64,000 nucleotides of DNA from Aquilaria yunnanensis. Its lineage: Eukaryota > Streptophyta > Magnoliopsida > Malvales > Thymelaeaceae. The stretch is taken from assembly GCA_039654915.1 (NCBI GenBank), contig CM077594.1, positions 104,856,893 to 104,920,892 on the forward strand, read 5' to 3'. The notes beneath the pieces were generated by a model, which was not told where the DNA came from, did no database searches, and worked only from the letters and a program-made list of their open reading frames with translations. Shown in pieces: positions 59,376 to 64,000 of the stretch (its first letter is position 1; each line of letters starts with the position of its first letter). Made by a program: the position numbers and the translations under genes.

Positions 59376-60080
59376 ATCACATTCAAACATACAAAGCTTT
59401 AATCCAACACATAAATCTCAAATTTCAAAATAGTTCCTCACAAACCCATATTATTTCGCAATAAAAAATACAAACCATGTATGTTTTTTTTTTCATGAAT
59501 TTCAAATTCAAATTGTTTTCTTCTTCACCAAGATCAACACAACCATCCTCAACCCAACCTTTTCTTCACCTTTTGTTCGGCAACCTCCTTTAATTGTGAA
59601 TGTAGCCACCATTTGCTTTGAAAGCAGCGACTTGTTTTTTTTTTTTCATCACATTGTTCCACAAAAAACATATAAGTGTCCATCAATTTTCGATCTTCTT
59701 TGAATGTTTTATTCAAAGGTTTTGTTTTTGCGGCAATAAGTGGCAGTGGCGATAAAGGATAAGTGGGTAAAGGCGGTGATTCAGTGCGTTGAGGAGAAAG
59801 AATGAGATTTGATTTAGCGGATTGGGAGATGAAAAAAAGACTATGAATTAAATAGATAGGAATAATTACCAAAATTTAAAAAAATATGAAAGAAAAATTA
59901 GGGATAATTATGAAAAATAGAAGACTTATCCTAATTAATATTTATTTCTTTTTAAAAACAAAATTCACAGCATTAATGTTTGATAATTAGGTGCACAAGC
60001 AAACACATATTAAAATTAAATAAAGAATATGCTTGTGTGTGTCGGGCTCATGGACTCACAAGTTTACTTACATATTTTGG
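59376..60080. other. Intergenic between repeat arrays
   Basis: A 107-codon minus-strand open frame (59549-59872) has no known domain. No other feature was found. Confidence 0.35.
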
Positions 60081-60094
60081 CAAGCTTCCGAAAC

Positions 60095-60240
60095 ATACGG
60101 AGCTTCGGTTGGTGTGACAACAAAAACTTATCCCTTGCAATTGAGGTGGGTTTGAATCCTACCAAAACACTCTCAGCTTCTTCTTTTGTTTTCCTTGTTT
60201 TCATTTTTAGTTTAGGTTTTGTATCATTCTAATTTTTTTT
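60095..60240 (+). mobile_element. SINE-like Pol III unit
   Basis: GGAGCTTCGGTTGGTGTG resembles an A box and GGTGGGTTTGAATCCTACC contains a B-box match (GGTTTGAATCC) about 45 bp later. A T-rich tail follows. Ends and target duplication are not defined. Confidence 0.35.
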
Positions 60241-61560
60241 TTTATTTTTCTTGTTCTGGTATTTTTTTTTTTTTTGCTTTTAGATGTTTTTTTGTTTTAT
60301 TCTTTTTTTAATGTTTTCTTTTTGCAGTTTTTTTACTTTTCCATTTTTGATTTTCTCTTTCCAAATTTTTTTGTTCCTTTTCTCTTATGATTTTTTAATC
60401 TTATTTTTTTGAATTTAATTATTTATTTTTTCTTTTTATTAATGAGTAGATATTTATTTTTTTATCATTTTATGTTTGTTCTTTTAAATAAAACTAGTTG
60501 TTTCTTTGAAAGAATTAGTTATTTGTTCTTTTTTTAGTAGCTATTTCTATTTTTATTGGTAACAATTTGTTCTCTTATAAGTTTCTACTTTTTTTAGCAA
60601 AATATTTTTTTGTTCTCTTATTATTAATTATTTATTCTTTTATTTGTAGTTTCTTATTTTTTTTAGTAGTAGATGTTTATTCTTTTTTAGTTTATGGTTG
60701 TTTCTTTAGATGAATTTGATGTTTGTTCTTTTATTAGTATCTCTTTGTTTTTTTATCAGTATGTGTTTGTTTTTTTACCAATATGATTATTTTTTCTATT
60801 ATTAGTAGTTATTTATACTTTTATTAGTAAAAGTTTATTCTTTAATAAATTTATGCTTGTTCTTTTGGAGAAACTATTTTTTCTCTTATTAATAATTCTT
60901 TGTTTTTTTTATTAGTGATGCTTTGTTCTTTTATTAGTTGACATTTATTCTTTTATAAATTCATGCTTTTTCTTTTGGAGAAACTATTTTTTCTCTTCTT
61001 AATAGTCATTGTTCTTTTATTAGTGACGCTTTATTCTTTTATTAGTTGGCATTTGTTCTTTTGTTAGTTCAAGTTTGTTCATTTAGCTAAACTGGATGTT
61101 TGTTATTTTTTTATTAGCCATTTGTTCTTTTAGTAGTATGTATTTATTCTTTTATTAGTTCAAGTTTATTCATTTAGATGAACTTGATGTTTGCTCTTTT
61201 ATCAGTAGTCATTTGTTCTTTTAATAGTATGTGTTTATATTTTTATCAGTTTTTGTTTATTTTTTTATCAGATTGATCTATTTTTATCAATTTTATGTGT
61301 TTTTTTATTAGTTTTAATTTTTTATAAGTTCTTGTTTGTTATTTTACGAGTTTTTTTTGTTCTTTTATCAATTTAAAAAAACATTGTTTTGTTCTTTTAT
61401 TATTATGTATTTATTTTTATGTCTGTTAGTTTTTTGTGAGAAATTTATTGTTTTTTTATTAGTATAGGTTTGTTCTTGATTATCGAGGAACGATATGCTC
61501 TTTTGTAAATTATTGTTTATTTTTTTAACTCAACAAATTATTTTTTTTTTCTTTTGTTAG
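60235..61560. repeat. T-rich ~21-23 bp-period array, part 4 (TTTGTTCTTTTATTAGTAG type)
   Basis: About 50 degenerate units of the TTTGTTCTTTTATTAGTAG type run over 1.3 kb. A higher-order unit of roughly 105-120 bp is visible: TTTTTCTTTTGGAGAAAC, TATTTTTTCTCTTNTTAATA, TTCTTTTATTAGTGA and CTTTATTAGTTG-type segments occur in the same order near 60840-60940 and 60950-61050. The same family and strand occurs at 3.5 and 18.6 kb. Confidence 0.75.
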
Positions 61561-61745
61561 TTGAAAATTTTGAAACAAAGAAATTTAAAAACCAAATAAC
61601 CAGATCAAAGCCGCCGCAGTGCTGTCCTCCTGGTCTTTCATCTTTAATTCACCATCTTACTACTTCTGAACTCCACGTCTCCACGAGGTAATCAGATTCG
61701 CTTCAATTAAAAATATGTGACGCTAGTCTTTAAAAATCTCGCACG

Positions 61746-61928
61746 ATGAGAGCTGTCTGTTCCTCCAATGCCCGGAGCTGGCTCCAATTGCATGGCGGCA
61801 GCAGCAACTTCTCTGCCCCTCGGCGGTCTCTCGCCGCTCTGCCGACCGATATCAACCCGAACGCCGGCAAACTGGGGGCGTTCGGCGTCCACGGAGCTTT
61901 TCGTGTCGACGCGGGGGAAGAGTTTTAA
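61746..61928 (+). promoter_or_regulatory. Upstream overlapping ORF at the PES-like gene
   Basis: An ATG at 61746 opens a 60-codon frame that overlaps the start of the main coding region in another frame. If the mRNA 5' end includes it, it would reduce initiation at 61768 or 61792. Whether the leader reaches that far cannot be seen. Confidence 0.3.
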
Positions 61929-63870
61929 GGACAGTAGAAGGTTCGAGAAGATCAAACAAGAGGATGAGTCGAGGTTCGGACTGATTCTGGAAAACAAGCC
62001 GGAGGTGGAGGAGGACGAAGATGAACGGAAAAGGAAGTTGAGAGACTATTTTGAAGAGTGCAGAGATTTGATCAGATCGGACGGCGGTCCGCCGCGCTGG
62101 TTCTCTCCATTGGAATGCGGATCCCACTCGCCTGATTCTCCTCTTCTTTTATTTTTGCCAGGTAATAAGTTCGTTTGTTTTTTTTTTTTTTAAATTAACT
62201 GTAGCTTTCTGTTTTTCAAAATTAACTAGCGTCATGACATATGTTTTTGTTTTGTTTTTTCCCTCCTTTTCCTTTAGGAATTGATGGCACAGGACTTGGA
62301 CTGATAATGCATCATCATAGGCTTGGAAAGTAAGTGAAAATTACGACTGGAAAGTCCTCATTCAACTGCTTAAGTCGGTGTACTTTTCTTGATTTGGTTT
62401 TGTTATCCAATAATTATTAAACTGCTCTTGCAAACTTCTAATTGTGTTGATTCTAATTCTTAAGTGTTCCTTTTGATGAAGGATTTTTGACATTTGGTGC
62501 TTGCATATTCCAGTTAAGGATAGAACATCATTTACAGGTATAGTGGTCTAAACAGCTGTTTAATGAACGCAAAATGGAGCATAGAGTGGCAGAGTAATTA
62601 GTTTTGTTCTGTAACAACTAATTGCCTAACGAGATCTATGAACTGGTAACACCAGATATCTGTGCTTAGTCTTTTGGCGAGCTTATTTATAAATGTAGTG
62701 ATTTCCTTGTAAGATTTTGAACAATTTAAAGAAAAAGAAGGAAAATCTCTGGTAGGAGGAGGTTAAGAGTATGAGAGCAGGGATTGGATAACAAATGTAG
62801 TAGTTATTTCTCATTTTGACACCATTGTATCTTTTCTGAAATGTATATTTATTTATCGCCATCTCATTTTTCCTCTTGAATTCCCTTTTTACTTGATATT
62901 TACACGTTTAGGCCTATTGAAGCTTGTGGAAAGAACTGTTAGGTGTCATAACTATAGAGTGCCAAACAGGCCCGTGTATCTCGTTGGTGAATCTCTTGGA
63001 GGATGTCTTGCCTTAGCAGTTGCAGCTCGTAACCCTGACATCGATCTGGTACTTATTTTGTCAAATCCAGGTAATATCATGCTCTCTGTAACTGGGTTTA
63101 CTGCTTGAAGATGACAGCCTAGTGACACAGTAATCTCGCATGTACTCATGAATGGACTAGAACTGCATTCCATAGCCATCATAAGTTTTTTAGTTTCATT
63201 TTTATGTGTATGTTTATAGATGACTCTTCAGAAAGGGTAAGTAAATGGATTTACAATTTTGTATCTTTTTTTATGATAGACTTGAGAAGTTAATGCTTCC
63301 CACACACACACGCACACACATTAAAGAGGTCAGGAATATCATTTGTATGTTTTACTTCCTCACCGTTTGCATGCATATTTAGTTTTAATGCATGTAGATG
63401 GGTTGTGCTGTTAATAAAAGAAATGGTGTGCGAGAGTTTATGTCAAATTCTGTAAGCACAAAATAATAAAACTTCTGCTACCATAATTTAGGAGTCATAC
63501 TATGATAAGCAAATCATTTTTTTCTTTTGCATTTAATGCGGTGATATATGATGGTCAAATTGCTAAAAGAACTAGCAATCAATGTCAATTGTAGAACTTA
63601 TTTGTGTGCGTCTCTGTATATATATAGGCTCTAAGGACAAGTTCACAACATTACACTACTTATATTTCTAGTGTTCATTTAATAATGGACGGACTCTAAA
63701 ATTAACCTCCTCCAGTCTCTGACTAACTTATCCAATGTTCTCTCTTTTCATCTGGCAATTTACAGGGACAGCATTTGCCAATTCACCACTGCAAAATTTA
63801 GTACCTTTCCTGGAAATAATGCCAGACAATGTCCCTCTTAATTTCCCTTACATGCTAAGCTTACTGACAG
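61792..63870 (+). CDS. Phytyl ester synthase-like acyltransferase, chloroplastic (5' part; continues past window)
   Basis: Five exons are visible: 61792-62161, 62278-62329, 62482-62537, 62912-63070 and 63766-63870. All have GT..AG junctions and matching phases, giving 248 residues; the gene runs beyond 64000. Residues 1 to about 45 (MAAAATSLPLGGLSPLCRPI..) look like a chloroplast transit peptide. An acidic linker follows (EVEEDEDERK), then GPPRWFSPLECGS and an alpha/beta-hydrolase fold with the LPGIDGTGLGL oxyanion region (123-133) and GESLGG nucleophile elbow (Ser187), then RNPDIDLVLILSNPGTAFA. This is the esterase/lipase/thioesterase acyltransferase family of Arabidopsis PES1/PES2, which esterify phytol and diacylglycerol in plastids during senescence and nitrogen stress. 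The C-terminal acyltransferase domain is not in view. In-frame ATG 61768 is an alternative start; an out-of-frame ATG at 61746 lies upstream. Confidence 0.93.
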
Positions 63871-64000
63871 GTTTGTAACAACTGATTTCACTTTTTTGAT
63901 ATCATAGATACTGTACGGACAGCCATTTTTACAGAGAACATGATGTCTTACAGTTATCTCAAGATATAGCTGAAATTATTTCTGGACAATCTTAGAATTT

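Overview
This window is nuclear DNA from a dicot plant. Three things show this: split genes with GT..AG introns and plant-specific families (auxin-receptor F-box, CASP-like, CYSTM, phytyl ester synthase-like), eukaryotic nuclear tRNAs with Pol III T-runs, and a background of plant transposons (hAT, MULE, PIF/Harbinger and Stowaway MITEs, LTR remnants, SINE-like units). The species cannot be named from the sequence. Most of the 64 kb is AT-rich repeat-derived DNA.

Layout. 1-33 kb is a transposon-dominated desert. It holds a decayed hAT element (8745-13233) split by a solo LTR with an exact target duplication, a MULE-like element (14635-18015) containing a second solo LTR, an HD-Zip I pseudogene (about 22.74-23.16 kb), two non-autonomous hAT elements with perfect 8-bp target duplications (23422-24432 and 24865-25483) and several MITEs. 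33-45 kb is the gene island: an AFB2-type auxin receptor (+, 33100-35449), a three-exon CYSTM gene (-, 36199-37786) with tRNA-Val(AAC) inside its second intron, tRNA-Asp(GTC), a tandem pair of MIR169 hairpins (-, 41660-42066) and a CASP-like membrane protein (-, 43636-44869). 45-61.6 kb is again repeats: a ~750-bp tandem duplication, a Ty1/copia reverse transcriptase remnant, and a 4-kb block of degenerate arrays with a ~21-bp period. At 61.8 kb a plastid phytyl ester synthase-like gene begins (+) and runs off the window.

How the genes relate. AFB2 is an auxin co-receptor and carries an 18-nt-core match to miR393, so its transcript is probably under miRNA control. The MIR169 pair would silence NF-YA transcription-factor mRNAs. 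From memory, the order AFB2 - MIR169 cluster - phytyl ester synthase-like gene matches Arabidopsis At3g26810 - At3g26812..26819 - At3g26820/26840, so the window appears to preserve an old microsyntenic block whose miRNA cluster is easily missed because it has no ORF. The genes do not form a pathway; eukaryotic neighbours here are independent units.
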